A stretch of 64,000 bases of DNA from Halomonas sp. (GCF_011050415.1 NZ_DRFS01000013.1:152007-216006), one strand, 5' to 3'; counted from the first letter of the stretch, positions 47,960 through 56,985 are shown. Numbers and translations: made by a program. The notes: a model not told the origin generated them from the letters alone.

Positions 47960-49942
47960 ATGCTAGAGCAAACGCTGGTGCAAACACTGATGCTGTTAGG
48001 TGTCACCGTTTTTATCGTTCTGCTATTTCAGCGTTTACGCATCCCCCCTAGCTTAGCCTACCTTCTGGTTGGGGTGATTTTAGGCTCACACACGGCAGGC
48101 CCGGCATTAGAGGAAACACATATACGGATGATAGCCGAGTTCGGCATCGTATTTTTGTTGTTCACTATTGGCCTAAGCTTTTCTCTTCCGCAAATTTACG
48201 CGTTGCGACATACCATTTTAGGGTTGGGCACTGCTCAAGTGGCACTGACAACGGCGGCTGTCACATTGCTAGCCTGGTCGATGGGACTCCCTTTAGCGGC
48301 TGCTTTCGTCGTTGGAGCAGTATTTACCCAGTCGTCAACGACGATCATCAGTAAGCAATTAATGGAGCAAGGCGAAAGCCAGACACGACATGGCCGTTTG
48401 GGCACTACTATGTCCGTGTTTCAAGACATCACAGCGGTGCCTTTTGTTGTGGTTATCCCTGTGTTGGGTGCGGCCGCAGCGAGTGAGGTAGCAGGGGCTC
48501 TAGGGTTCGCGCTATTAAAGGCACTTGCTGCCTTCGTCATTGTGTTGGTATCGGGTCGCTTCATTTTAAAACCGCTTTTTCATATTGTAGCTGAGCGGCG
48601 TTCAGCAGAGCTTTTTACGCTTACCGTATTGTTTGTCTCTTTGGTCGCCGCGTGGACAACCAACACGCTAGGCCTTTCAATGGCATTTGGAGCGTTTCTA
48701 GCTGGCATGGTACTGGGAGAGACGGAGTTTAGGCACCAAATTGAAACCACCATCCGGCCGTTTCGAGATGTTTTATTAGGCCTATTTTTTATTAGCATTG
48801 GCATGCTGGTTGAGCCTGCCCTATTACCGGAGATTTGGCAGGCAGCACTTTTAGGCGCACTCGCGTTGTTAACCATCAAGCTGCTGATAGTGACTTTAAT
48901 CGTGCGTTTTTCCGGCATCGATATGCAAACGGCTTTTCGTACAGGCATCACTCTAGCGGTTGGGGGGGAGTTTGGTTTCGCCCTACTTTCCATAGGATTA
49001 GAAGGTAATATCATTGGTACGCAAGCAGCACAAATAACGCTGACGTCAGTGCTCTTTTCAATGATTGCAGCACCGTTTCTCATTCGCTACAACCAACCCA
49101 TCGCTGCTTGGTTATTCAAAAGTAGAGGACAACATCAACTTCATGATGCCATTCGTCCCGATGCGAATAGCCATTATCACCACCACGTCATCATTTGTGG
49201 CTATGGCCGCACAGGCCAGGTCATTAGCCGTTTTCTCGAGCATGAAGCCATTCCTTTTGCAGCACTGGATATGGATCCCACTATCGTTAAAGAGGCACGC
49301 TTAGCAGGCCATCCCGTGTTTTACGGCGATGCCTCTGACGCGGTTACTCTCGAAAGCATTGGTATCGACCAGGCCACGCTGGTCATTATCGGCCATGACG
49401 ATAGAACGGCTGCATTGCGAACACTTCAGCATATTAAAAACGTTAACCCTAATCTGCCCGTTGTCGTTCGCACACACGACGAATCGGGTACTGAAGAGTT
49501 ACGCAAGGCAGGCGCTACCGAAGTCATCCCTGAAACCCTCGAGAGTGGCATGGTAATGGCGATGCACTCTTTGCTTGCCTTGAATGTCCCCATGTGGCGA
49601 GTCACTCAGCGTCTACAAGAGCAGCGCATGCATCGCTACCCTATGCTGAAAGAACTTTTCCGCGGCAACCTCGAAAGACTTAACGTGGACGATGACGAGT
49701 TGGTAGAACGTTTACATTCCGTACTTATTGAGGAAGGCAGCCCTTGTCTGGGTAAAACACTCAGTTGCTATGACTTTGATGCGCTGGAAATCACCGTGAC
49801 AGCGTTAGTCAGAAATGGAGAGCGAATTCGCTACCCAGACAGAGAGACGTCGTTATTAAATAAGGATGTGTTGGTACTGCTAGGCACACCAGAGGCTTTG
49901 GAGAAAGCCGAAAGACAGCTTAATGGAGCCCTGGAGTATTAA
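47960..49942 (+). CDS. CPA2-family cation:proton antiporter with TrkA-N and TrkA-C domains (KefB/YbaL-like)
   Basis: A 660-residue protein. Residues 1-385 form the 12-13 helix antiporter (LRIPPSLAYLLVGVILG, FTQSSTTIISKQL). A Rossmann RCK/TrkA-N domain at about 405-520 has the dinucleotide loop ICGYGRTGQVISR, and about 570-655 is a TrkA-C domain. KefB/KefC are glutathione-gated K+ efflux systems; YbaL is close. The HHHV run just before the Rossmann domain is unremarkable. AAGGA stands eight bases before the ATG. Confidence 0.88.
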   Translation: MLEQTLVQTLMLLGVTVFIVLLFQRLRIPPSLAYLLVGVILGSHTAGPALEETHIRMIAEFGIVFLLFTIGLSFSLPQIYALRHTILGLGTAQVALTTAAVTLLAWSMGLPLAAAFVVGAVFTQSSTTIISKQLMEQGESQTRHGRLGTTMSVFQDITAVPFVVVIPVLGAAAASEVAGALGFALLKALAAFVIVLVSGRFILKPLFHIVAERRSAELFTLTVLFVSLVAAWTTNTLGLSMAFGAFLAGMVLGETEFRHQIETTIRPFRDVLLGLFFISIGMLVEPALLPEIWQAALLGALALLTIKLLIVTLIVRFSGIDMQTAFRTGITLAVGGEFGFALLSIGLEGNIIGTQAAQITLTSVLFSMIAAPFLIRYNQPIAAWLFKSRGQHQLHDAIRPDANSHYHHHVIICGYGRTGQVISRFLEHEAIPFAALDMDPTIVKEARLAGHPVFYGDASDAVTLESIGIDQATLVIIGHDDRTAALRTLQHIKNVNPNLPVVVRTHDESGTEELRKAGATEVIPETLESGMVMAMHSLLALNVPMWRVTQRLQEQRMHRYPMLKELFRGNLERLNVDDDELVERLHSVLIEEGSPCLGKTLSCYDFDALEITVTALVRNGERIRYPDRETSLLNKDVLVLLGTPEALEKAERQLNGALEY

Positions 49943-49958
49943 ATCATCGTTACTAACT

Positions 49959-50897
49959 TCATGCACTCATGCGCCAGCGACGCCACTGGCGCAGCAAAAT
50001 TCCGTGCTTGGGTGAGAACAACAACGCGATAAAGAACCAGCTTGTGGCGACCAATACAATGGTGCCGCCAGACGCGACATCCAGCACCACTGAAAGCCAT
50101 AAACCTATTACCGCAGAGCTTACCCCAACACCGACTGAAATCAGCATCATGGTTTTAAAGCGATCCGTCAGTAAATGAGCGGTGGCACCAGGGGTAATCA
50201 GCATTGCCACTACTAAAATGATACCCACTGTTTCCAAGCTCGCCACGATAGTCAGCGTCAATAGCAAGATCAAACCATAATGAATCACGCTGGTATTAAA
50301 CCCCAGCGCCTGGGCTTGCTGAGGATCAAAGGCATAAAGCAACAGCGGACGATACGCTAGCCACACCGCAAGCAACGCAATAATGCTAGCAACCAAGGTC
50401 AGCAATAACGCTGACTGTTGAACACCCAGCACATTGCCAAACAGGATATGCATTAGGTGGGTGCTAGAGGCAATTTTGCTGATAATCACAATACCCAGCG
50501 CAAACGCACCAGTGAACATTAAGCCCATCGCCGCATCGGATTTAATTCGTGTGTGGCGCTCAATTGCCCCAATACCTACTGACGTCAGCGCTCCGGTAAT
50601 AAAGGCGCCAATAAAAAATGGCCAGCCCAACAAATAGGCAATGGCCACCCCAGGCAGCACCGCATGGGAGATCGCATCACCCAGTAATGACCAGCGTTTG
50701 AGAACAACGTAGCAAGATAAAATGCCGCAAATGGCCCCCACTAACACCGATGTCAGCAGCGCTCGCTGCATAAAAGCGTATTGGAAGGCATCTGAAATGC
50801 TGCCGGGCAATAGATTAACAATCACCATTAGCCCAGCGATGAGGCCGCTCACTAACGCATCGCCAAACTGGCTAAAGGCCTCCATTAGTTCTGCCAC
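49959..50897 (-). CDS. Metal (Mn/Zn) ABC transporter permease
   Basis: A 312-residue ABC-3 family permease with about eight helices. It contains CYVVLKRWSLLGDAISHAVLPG, the family coupling-loop motif, and a long hydrophobic C-terminal half. The start is GTG at 50897, inside the last codons of the ATPase gene (13-base overlap). It forms an ABC transporter with the next two genes; the divergent mntR indicates manganese, though zinc or iron remain possible. Confidence 0.9.
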   Translation of the reverse strand: MAELMEAFSQFGDALVSGLIAGLMVIVNLLPGSISDAFQYAFMQRALLTSVLVGAICGILSCYVVLKRWSLLGDAISHAVLPGVAIAYLLGWPFFIGAFITGALTSVGIGAIERHTRIKSDAAMGLMFTGAFALGIVIISKIASSTHLMHILFGNVLGVQQSALLLTLVASIIALLAVWLAYRPLLLYAFDPQQAQALGFNTSVIHYGLILLLTLTIVASLETVGIILVVAMLITPGATAHLLTDRFKTMMLISVGVGVSSAVIGLWLSVVLDVASGGTIVLVATSWFFIALLFSPKHGILLRQWRRWRMSA

Positions 50898-51730
50898 GTT
50901 ACTTTTCCTTGAGCTGTAACAAAGGACGAGGCTTCACCACCTGGCCTATCAGTTGATGTCTGTTCCGTAGAGCTAACGGCCAACTCCGCCAATTTCGCAT
51001 CACTAAGCATTTCATCTGGCGTGCCTACACCGCGTATAAATCGGTTAATGAGTACAACATGGTCAACGTGACGGCGTGCACCGGGCATATCGTGGGTCAC
51101 CATGATCACCGTTCTTCCTGCTTCTCGCTCACGGGCCAACACATTTAAAATCAATCTCTCACTGGGCGGGTCAACCCCTGCCAATGGCTCATCAAGGAGT
51201 AAAATATTGGCCTGCTGTGCAAGGGTTCGGGCAAGTAGAACGCGCTTCTTTTGCCCACCAGAAAGTGCCCCAATGGGCCGTTCAGCGAGCCCCAGCATAT
51301 CCACTGCCTCAAGCGCTTCTTTTACAGCCTGAGCATGACTTGGGTGATACCAGCGGGAAGGAAGAAGGCGGCGCCACAGGGCATCGTGACGCATATGCCC
51401 ATAGCGGCCGCCCATCACCGTGTCCCATACGGAGACAGGGAAGTCCCATTCAATTGCTTCACGCTGAGCCATATAAGCAATATGCCCCGCCTTTCGATGA
51501 GCTTTTATAGGCTCATCGAACGCCTTAACGCTGCCGCGTAAAGGGGCCATACTGCCAGTCAATACGTGAAAAAGGGTAGACTTCCCTGCCCCGTTCGGGC
51601 CCACAATTGCAGTCCACTTACCTGCGGGGAACTGCAGGTTAATGTTTTCTAACACAGGATGACGCTGGTAGGCTGCATAAAGCCCTTGGATTTTAATTGC
51701 CACCGGCGCCTCGCCGAGCGTTGTTACCAT
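50885..51730 (-). CDS. Metal (Mn/Zn) ABC transporter ATP-binding protein
   Basis: A 281-residue ATPase: Walker A GPNGAGKST, Q-loop in YMAQREAIEW, signature LSGGQKKR, Walker B ILLLDEPLAGVD and the switch histidine in VTHD. The C-terminal ~40 residues extend past the core. It begins six bases after the binding-protein gene and overlaps the permease gene. Confidence 0.93.
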   Translation of the reverse strand: MVTTLGEAPVAIKIQGLYAAYQRHPVLENINLQFPAGKWTAIVGPNGAGKSTLFHVLTGSMAPLRGSVKAFDEPIKAHRKAGHIAYMAQREAIEWDFPVSVWDTVMGGRYGHMRHDALWRRLLPSRWYHPSHAQAVKEALEAVDMLGLAERPIGALSGGQKKRVLLARTLAQQANILLLDEPLAGVDPPSERLILNVLAREREAGRTVIMVTHDMPGARRHVDHVVLINRFIRGVGTPDEMLSDAKLAELAVSSTEQTSTDRPGGEASSFVTAQGKVTWQN

Positions 51731-51736
51731 TATCGT

Positions 51737-52657
51737 TTACTCAGTTGCCAACGTTTGGCGCAAAAGTTCAACGTTGTGGCGCATCATGGAGAAATAATCG
51801 CCAGCTTCGCCATTGGGCTCACTTAAAGAATCAACATATAAAGGCCCCGCCACTTCCACACCGGTATCCCGCGCTAAACTTGTTACGTGGCGGTCTGAAA
51901 TGGTGCTTTCCCAGAAGAGTGCTGCAGGCTGACGCTCATTAATCATGTCAACGACGCGCATCAGCTGTCGAGGAGAACCTTCGGTTTCCGCGTTAGTGCC
52001 CCAAATTCCATCGTGCTCAAAATGATAGGCATCAGCAAAATACAAAAAAGCGGCTTCACTGCTTAGTAAAACGCGGCGCTCATCGGGTATCGCCTCTAAA
52101 CGCTCTTGAAGCTCAACATGCAGCGCATGTAGCTCATCTTTTAGCGCATCAGCACGCAGCTGAAACTCTTCAGCACGCTGAGGCTGAAGGTGTTCAAGCT
52201 CATTAGCGACAACCTGTGCATAAGCAGACACGGCACGCGGATCCATCCACAGATGAGGGTCTACGTCCCCCTCCATATCTCCAATCTTGATGTGCTGAGT
52301 GGGGTAGTCAGACTCTTCAGCAACGGCTATTAACGGCGTTCGTTCCACCACAGTGGATTCAACCTGATGCATCCACTGCTCTAGCTGATAGCCGTTGTAA
52401 AACACCACATCCGCATTTTCCAAACTGGCAAAATTACCCGGCGTTAACTCCCATTCGTGCACTTCAGCACCGATAGGGGTCAATACTGAAACGTTGGCGT
52501 CCTCGCCTGCCACTCGGGCAACAATATCGCCAAGCACCGAGAACGTGACGGCAACATTTAAAGGAGAAGGTGCTGAATCCTCCGCCTGAGCAGTGGCCAT
52601 TGCAGCGCTTAACCACAACGGTAGACTCAAGGCCATACAAAGATTTCGCTTGCTCAT
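51737..52657 (-). CDS. Metal (Mn/Zn) ABC transporter substrate-binding protein
   Basis: A 306-residue cluster A-I binding protein. Signal peptide at residues 1-25 (ends ATAQAE). Metal ligands are recognisable as His in VHEWELTP (residue about 67), His in DPHLWMDP (about 133), a Glu in SSEAAFLYFADAY and an Asp near the C-terminus. There is no long His-rich loop of the ZnuA type, which fits manganese better than zinc. First gene of the operon. Confidence 0.9.
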   Translation of the reverse strand: MSKRNLCMALSLPLWLSAAMATAQAEDSAPSPLNVAVTFSVLGDIVARVAGEDANVSVLTPIGAEVHEWELTPGNFASLENADVVFYNGYQLEQWMHQVESTVVERTPLIAVAEESDYPTQHIKIGDMEGDVDPHLWMDPRAVSAYAQVVANELEHLQPQRAEEFQLRADALKDELHALHVELQERLEAIPDERRVLLSSEAAFLYFADAYHFEHDGIWGTNAETEGSPRQLMRVVDMINERQPAALFWESTISDRHVTSLARDTGVEVAGPLYVDSLSEPNGEAGDYFSMMRHNVELLRQTLATE

Positions 52658-52726
52658 TTTTACTCTCCTTTATTACGTTCCCAATAAGTAGACTGTAGCT
52701 CAACAAGAAAGCACTGTGCAAACAGT

Positions 52727-52740
52727 TTAGCCTTGGCTAA
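52727..52740 (+). promoter_or_regulatory. Candidate MntR operator
   Basis: Perfect inverted repeat TTAGCC-TT-GGCTAA in the 160-base gap between the divergent transporter operon and mntR. The TAGC-N4-GCTA core matches the centre of enterobacterial MntR boxes. Placement near both promoters would allow co-regulation. Confidence 0.55.
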
Positions 52741-52817
52741 CAATTGTGCGCAAAAATAAGCTACTATCCCCACAGCGATCCAATGATTATTACCACTACC
52801 TTCGATATAATTTGCCA

Positions 52818-53297
52818 ATGACTGATTCTAATTCGCACGCTTCATTGCCCGCCCAAAGCATCCCTGGAGATGCCCTACCGCCCGTGGAGCAGCATGCTGT
52901 TCAGTATGCAACGGTACGTAACGCCCACGAAACCGAGCTTATTGAAGATTACGTAGAGTTGATTGGCGATCTGTTGAAGCACCGCGGTGAAGCCCGGGCG
53001 GCGGATATCGCCAACCGCATGGCCGTAAGCCAAGCGACGGTGTCGAAAATGATTCGCCGCTTAAATGAGTTGGAGTTGGTGACCAGTAAGCCCTATCGCT
53101 CGCTGTTTCTAACCGAAGCTGGCCAAAAAATGGCGGAAACATCCCGTGCCCGCCACGATATTGTGCTGCATTTTTTGCGTGCGCTTGGCGTTAAAGACTC
53201 CACTGCGCGCATTGACGCAGAAGGTATGGAACACCATGTGAGCGATGAAACGCTTGCCATTATGCAGCGCTTTACCGAACAGCAGCAGAACAGTTAA
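52818..53297 (+). CDS. mntR: Manganese-responsive regulator MntR
   Basis: A 159-residue DtxR/MntR-family repressor. A variable N-terminal extension (1-35) is followed by the winged helix with recognition helix in MAVSQATVSKMIRRLNEL, and a dimerisation/metal domain with the usual HDIVLHFL and D-A-E-G-M-E-H-H ligands. ATG 52818 is used; the upstream sequence in frame looks non-coding. Divergent from the ABC transporter it is expected to repress under manganese sufficiency. Confidence 0.9.
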   Translation: MTDSNSHASLPAQSIPGDALPPVEQHAVQYATVRNAHETELIEDYVELIGDLLKHRGEARAADIANRMAVSQATVSKMIRRLNELELVTSKPYRSLFLTEAGQKMAETSRARHDIVLHFLRALGVKDSTARIDAEGMEHHVSDETLAIMQRFTEQQQNS

Positions 53298-53304
53298 ACG
53301 CTGA

Positions 53305-54000
53305 TTATCGCCGAGAAAACCGTAGATGGCTTACCTGTGTAATAGCACCGTTCCAAATCATCTCCAAGTGAGTGGTTTGGATAATGTCGGCCACATTGCT
53401 GGGCGTCATTAATGCCCAACAGTTAGCATTAGCCTTGCGAACAGAGTGGTAGCGCAGCCCGTCCATTGATCGCCGAACGTCATCACCGAATGGCTGTGAG
53501 ACGGAGTAATCATCCGGCGCATAAATAGCATGGTCGATGGGTAGCGCCAGCGCATCGCCCAGCCCCCCTTCATCAAATATTGCCTTTAAGCCACGAAATA
53601 CAAATCGCTCGTAGTGCAATTGCGGAACATTTTGCCAATACACTTGCTGGTGATGCTTTACCTCCGCAATGGCGGTTTCAAGCGTATCGGCTAAATAGAG
53701 CACCCCAAAGCTGCCATCACTAAAGCGCGAGCCCTGAGGATTGACATGGGTAAACGGCGCAACCGCATAGGAGCAACCACGAATACCAAAAGGGATACGT
53801 TCCGGCGGGAGCAGCGCTAAATTACCGACTTCATTTTGTAACCTCGGATTGGTTAATGCCTGCAGTGCATGCAGCGCGGCAAACTCTTCAGCGCTTGCCA
53901 CATCATCGAAGAGATCAATCGGTGGAAACTTACTATTGACCAAGCGATAACCAGTCACTTCCCGAGCTGGCAACTTCTTCACATCAGCGGCCTTTACCAC
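53305..54000 (-). CDS. RES-family toxin (NAD+ phosphorylase type)
   Basis: A 231-residue protein with the RES domain at about residues 60-215. The name-giving residues can be read as Arg in GSRFSDGSFGVLYLA, Glu in ETAIAEV and a later Ser. RES toxins such as MbcT degrade NAD+ by phosphorolysis and are neutralised by an Xre/MbcA antitoxin. The start is GTG at 54000, overlapping the antitoxin stop, with GAGGTGG ahead. Confidence 0.88.
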   Translation of the reverse strand: MVKAADVKKLPAREVTGYRLVNSKFPPIDLFDDVASAEEFAALHALQALTNPRLQNEVGNLALLPPERIPFGIRGCSYAVAPFTHVNPQGSRFSDGSFGVLYLADTLETAIAEVKHHQQVYWQNVPQLHYERFVFRGLKAIFDEGGLGDALALPIDHAIYAPDDYSVSQPFGDDVRRSMDGLRYHSVRKANANCWALMTPSNVADIIQTTHLEMIWNGAITQVSHLRFSRR

Positions 54001-54392
54001 TGACCACCTCGCAGGCTATCGACGCGCTTGAACGTTTCATAGAGCGCGGCAAAATCCCCAGATCCCATAATTTCCAGTGGGGTGCGGCCATTAAAGTAAG
54101 GGTTATGGTTAACCATATTAACGAACCCATACAGGTTCTCTGGATTATCAAAGATCACCCGCAGCGACGCGTGGATATTAAGTAAGTAGCTGATCCGGGT
54201 AAGCTGGTCGCTATCCAGTTTAATCTCGGTAATATCGCCCCTTCGGGCACGGGCGTAAGTACTATGGGAAACGCGCAAGATCGCCTCGCCCTGCTCGCCA
54301 GTCGCGCGCCATTTATCCAGAATCCGCACCGCCGCTTTTAAACCCGCTGCAGCTGCTGCTCGGTTTTGAGCAATGTTTTGTGCCGTTTGCAT
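53994..54392 (-). CDS. Xre/MbcA/ParS-type antitoxin of the RES toxin
   Basis: A 132-residue antitoxin. The first ~75 residues are an Xre-like HTH region (STYARARRGDITEIKL) and the C-terminal ~55 residues form the MbcA/ParS toxin-binding domain (FVNMVNHNPYFNGRTPLEIM). ATG 54392 has GAGGAG five bases before it, better than the GTG at 54413. The toxin gene overlaps its end by seven bases, the usual antitoxin-first order. Autoregulation from the upstream repeat-rich region is likely. Confidence 0.88.
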   Translation of the reverse strand: MQTAQNIAQNRAAAAAGLKAAVRILDKWRATGEQGEAILRVSHSTYARARRGDITEIKLDSDQLTRISYLLNIHASLRVIFDNPENLYGFVNMVNHNPYFNGRTPLEIMGSGDFAALYETFKRVDSLRGGQW

Positions 54393-54430
54393 TGCGACTC
54401 CTCTCTTACTCACTACATATGCTATCTACA

Positions 54431-54680
54431 AGCACCTTTTACAAACACCTTCTACAAACACCTTCTACAAATACTTTCTATCTTCAAATACTTTCTATCT
54501 TCAAATACTAGCTATCTTCAAATACTAGCTATCTTCAAATACTAGCTATCTTCAAATACTAGCTATCTTCAAATCTCCCCTTAACCTCAAACACTTCGTA
54601 TCTATAAATACTCTCTATCTATAAATATCTTCTATCTGTAAGTGCTCTCTGCCTGTCAAAAATCTTCCATCTGCAGATAC
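54431..54680 (+). repeat. 17-bp tandem repeat array upstream of the RES/Xre operon
   Basis: TTCAAAT recurs at 54483, 54500, 54517, 54534, 54551 and 54568, exactly 17 bases apart; the central copies read TTCAAATACTAGCTATC without change. To the left the unit degenerates into a 13-bp form (TTCTACAAACACC), and to the right into TATAAATACTCTCTATC-like copies as far as about 54680. No spacers separate the copies. It occupies most of the 395-base gap between the antitoxin and the RpiR-type regulator. Confidence 0.88.
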
Positions 54681-54762
54681 AAGAATAGCATAATTGTATC
54701 TGCAAACAACTTTAGCATCATCTTTTATTGTTGCTCAATGCATCATCAGCCTTCATTATTTA

Positions 54763-54778
54763 TGAAACTGAGATTTCA
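54763..54778 (+). promoter_or_regulatory. Candidate RpiR-type operator (regulator copy)
   Basis: TGAAA-CTGAGA-TTTCA, a perfect 5-6-5 inverted repeat nine bases before the regulator ATG. A near-identical TGAAA-N6-TTTC site precedes the TRAP operon at 55769. The position over the ribosome-binding region suits autorepression. Confidence 0.55.
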
Positions 54779-54787
54779 GGAAAAACA

Positions 54788-55636
54788 ATGTCGCCCATTG
54801 CTAAGGAACGCTCGTTTCTAACTCGTGTGCGCAGCGCACTGCCCACACTCCACCCTGCGGAACGGCGGCTGGGCGAATTTGTGTGTGATTTTCCTGGTGA
54901 ATTAGCCAGTTACGATGCTCAAGAGCTCGCTAAATTTGCCCATGTTTCCAAAGCTACCGTGTCGCGTTTTGTACGGCGGTTAGGTTATGAAAGCTATGAG
55001 GCAGCCCGCAAACATGCCCGCGAAGAGCAAACCACCGGGTCCAGGCTTTTTCTTCCTTCCTCCGATGCGCGCACCGAAGAGCATTCCCTTGCCAGTAATC
55101 TTGAACAGGGCAAAGCCAATCTAGATCGAACCTTTGCCACCATTACCCAGGCGGAAGTCGACGATGTTGCCCGCACGATTTTAAGCGCCCGTAAAACATG
55201 GGTGATTGGCTTTCGTGCCAGTCACCCGTTTGCTGATTACTTGCGCTGGCAGTTAACTCAAGTGGTTGAGCAGGTAACCAGCCTGCCCGGCGGCGGCGAA
55301 ACGCTCGGAGAGCAGTTGGTTAATTTCACGCCAGATGATTGTGTCATTATCTTTGGCCTGCGCCGCCGGGTAGCGCTGACCGAGCAGCTGCTTGCCCACG
55401 CCAAAGAGTGCGGCACCAAGCTGCTGTACATTACCGATGAAGGTTTGAATGCAGAGCCTGCCGCTACATGGCACTTTCGTTGCCACACGCTAGCCACCGG
55501 CCCACTGTTTAACCATACCGCTGTAATGGCGCTCTGCCACCTGCTGGTGATGCGCACTATTGAATTAGCGGGCGATGCCTCCCGATCTCGATTGCGCCGC
55601 ATCGAAACACTAAATGATCGCTTTGAAGAGCTTTAA
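54788..55636 (+). CDS. MurR/RpiR-family transcriptional regulator
   Basis: A 282-residue regulator. Residues 1-80 hold the RpiR helix-turn-helix (HPAERRLGEFV, FAHVSKATVSRFVRRLGY) and about 125-260 a SIS sugar-phosphate-type domain (VIGFRASHPFADYLRWQL, DDCVIIFGLRRR). The ligand is unknown. ATG 54788 is used because CAGG lies upstream and the in-frame extension looks non-coding. It is followed 276 bases later by a TRAP transporter operon on the same strand, its likely target. Confidence 0.88.
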   Translation: MSPIAKERSFLTRVRSALPTLHPAERRLGEFVCDFPGELASYDAQELAKFAHVSKATVSRFVRRLGYESYEAARKHAREEQTTGSRLFLPSSDARTEEHSLASNLEQGKANLDRTFATITQAEVDDVARTILSARKTWVIGFRASHPFADYLRWQLTQVVEQVTSLPGGGETLGEQLVNFTPDDCVIIFGLRRRVALTEQLLAHAKECGTKLLYITDEGLNAEPAATWHFRCHTLATGPLFNHTAVMALCHLLVMRTIELAGDASRSRLRRIETLNDRFEEL

Positions 55637-55768
55637 CGTCATCTGCTGAGCATGTTAGGCACCTAGGTAGCGCACACCTCTCGCCCAATGCACCCATAGT
55701 GTGCATTTTCGTGACACTTCACTCAGCGATTTTTCGCAGCCAAACAGGCTAATCATTTGATTACAATA

Positions 55769-55783
55769 TGAAACCACAGTTTC
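55769..55783 (+). promoter_or_regulatory. Candidate RpiR-type operator (TRAP operon copy)
   Basis: TGAAA-CCACAG-TTTC (also readable as GAAAC-CACA-GTTTC), the same TGAAA-N6-TTTC pattern as at 54763. A TATATT that could be a -10 box begins three bases after it, so a bound repressor would block transcription of the dctPQM-like genes. Confidence 0.52.
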
Positions 55784-55912
55784 TTGTATATTATGGCATG
55801 AAATATGGATCTACATACTAACCGCGACACTGTTATTCCGTCGTGTAAATCCATCCGAGCCACACCACCTCAGATCAATAAGTGAGTGGTAACACATCGA
55901 TAGGGAACCGAC

Positions 55913-56968
55913 ATGCTAAAGCGTACTGCACTGATCACCGCCATCTCAACAGCATTACTACTCCCCACTGCCCAAACCCAGGCCCAAGCCCAGGAACAGA
56001 CACTGTCACTAAAAGTGCTTGGCCAGCCAGCAGGCTCCGGGCTTATCGCGCAAAACAAAGAGCAGCCCTTCTTTGAAGCGCTTGCCGAACATAGCGGCCT
56101 TGATGTGTCGGTTCAGTACATTCCCGTTGATGTGGCTGGTATTCCTGACACCGATGGGCTTCGCGTACTGAATTCAGGCCTATTCGATATCGTATCGCTA
56201 CGCGGCCCCCAAGTAAGCCGCGATGAGCCCTCCATCCTGGGCCTCGATTTGATTGGCCTGAATACCAGTTTTGAAGCCGGACGCAATAATGTGATGGCTT
56301 TTTATGACTACGTAGACTCCCGCCTACAAGAGCGCTTTAACGCCAAACTGCTCGGTGTATGGCCAGCAGGCCCTCAGGTGATTTTCTGCAGCGAAGAGAT
56401 ATCCAACCTAAATGACCTACGCGGCCTGCGGGTTCGTGTGGGCGACCAGAGTGCGGCTAACTTCGTTGGCGAGCTGGGCGCTACCGGCATTTCCATGCCC
56501 TTTGGCGATGTACAGCAAGCGCTTTCACGCGGAGTGGTCGACTGCGCCATTACCGGCCCGGCTTCCGCTAACTCAGGCGGCTGGCCCGAAGCGACCAGCA
56601 CGGTGCTGCCCATTGCGCTGCAGTTAGCCATCAATGGCTATGCCATCAATATGAACACATGGAACCGCTTAACGGAGGAGCAGCAATCCCAGCTAGAAGA
56701 GGCTATCGCCACCCTTAGCGACGATATTTGGCAATACTCCGAAGAGCTATATGAAGACGCCATGCGCTGTAACGCTGGCGAATCGCCCTGCGAGTTTGGT
56801 ACCTCTTACTCCCTTACTGAAGTGCCTGTTTCAGAGGCAGACCTAGCCACCGTAACCGCTGCTGTTGAGGAAGTTTCGCTGCCCATTTGGGCCAGCCAGT
56901 GCAACGCCGTTGCTGCTGATTGCGAAGCCGCCTGGCGTGACACCGTCGGCGCTCAGTTAGGTTTATAA
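55913..56968 (+). CDS. TRAP transporter substrate-binding protein (DctP family)
   Basis: A 351-residue periplasmic protein with a signal peptide (about 1-27, ending AQAQA). The DctP-type core includes NLNDLRGLRVRVGDQ with the conserved arginine, and GVVDCAITGPASANSGGWPEAT. It has unusual extra cysteines near the C-terminus in two equal C-x6-C pairs (CNAGESPC and CNAVAADC), likely periplasmic disulfides. First gene of the TRAP operon; substrate unknown, an organic acid being usual. Confidence 0.85.
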   Translation: MLKRTALITAISTALLLPTAQTQAQAQEQTLSLKVLGQPAGSGLIAQNKEQPFFEALAEHSGLDVSVQYIPVDVAGIPDTDGLRVLNSGLFDIVSLRGPQVSRDEPSILGLDLIGLNTSFEAGRNNVMAFYDYVDSRLQERFNAKLLGVWPAGPQVIFCSEEISNLNDLRGLRVRVGDQSAANFVGELGATGISMPFGDVQQALSRGVVDCAITGPASANSGGWPEATSTVLPIALQLAINGYAINMNTWNRLTEEQQSQLEEAIATLSDDIWQYSEELYEDAMRCNAGESPCEFGTSYSLTEVPVSEADLATVTAAVEEVSLPIWASQCNAVAADCEAAWRDTVGAQLGL

Positions 56969-56985
56969 GACTCTAGGAGAGCAAG

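Noticed and set aside
54431..54680. Possible CRISPR array
   Set aside because: Repeats are directly adjacent (17-base period) with no unique spacers and no cas genes nearby; it is a tandem repeat.
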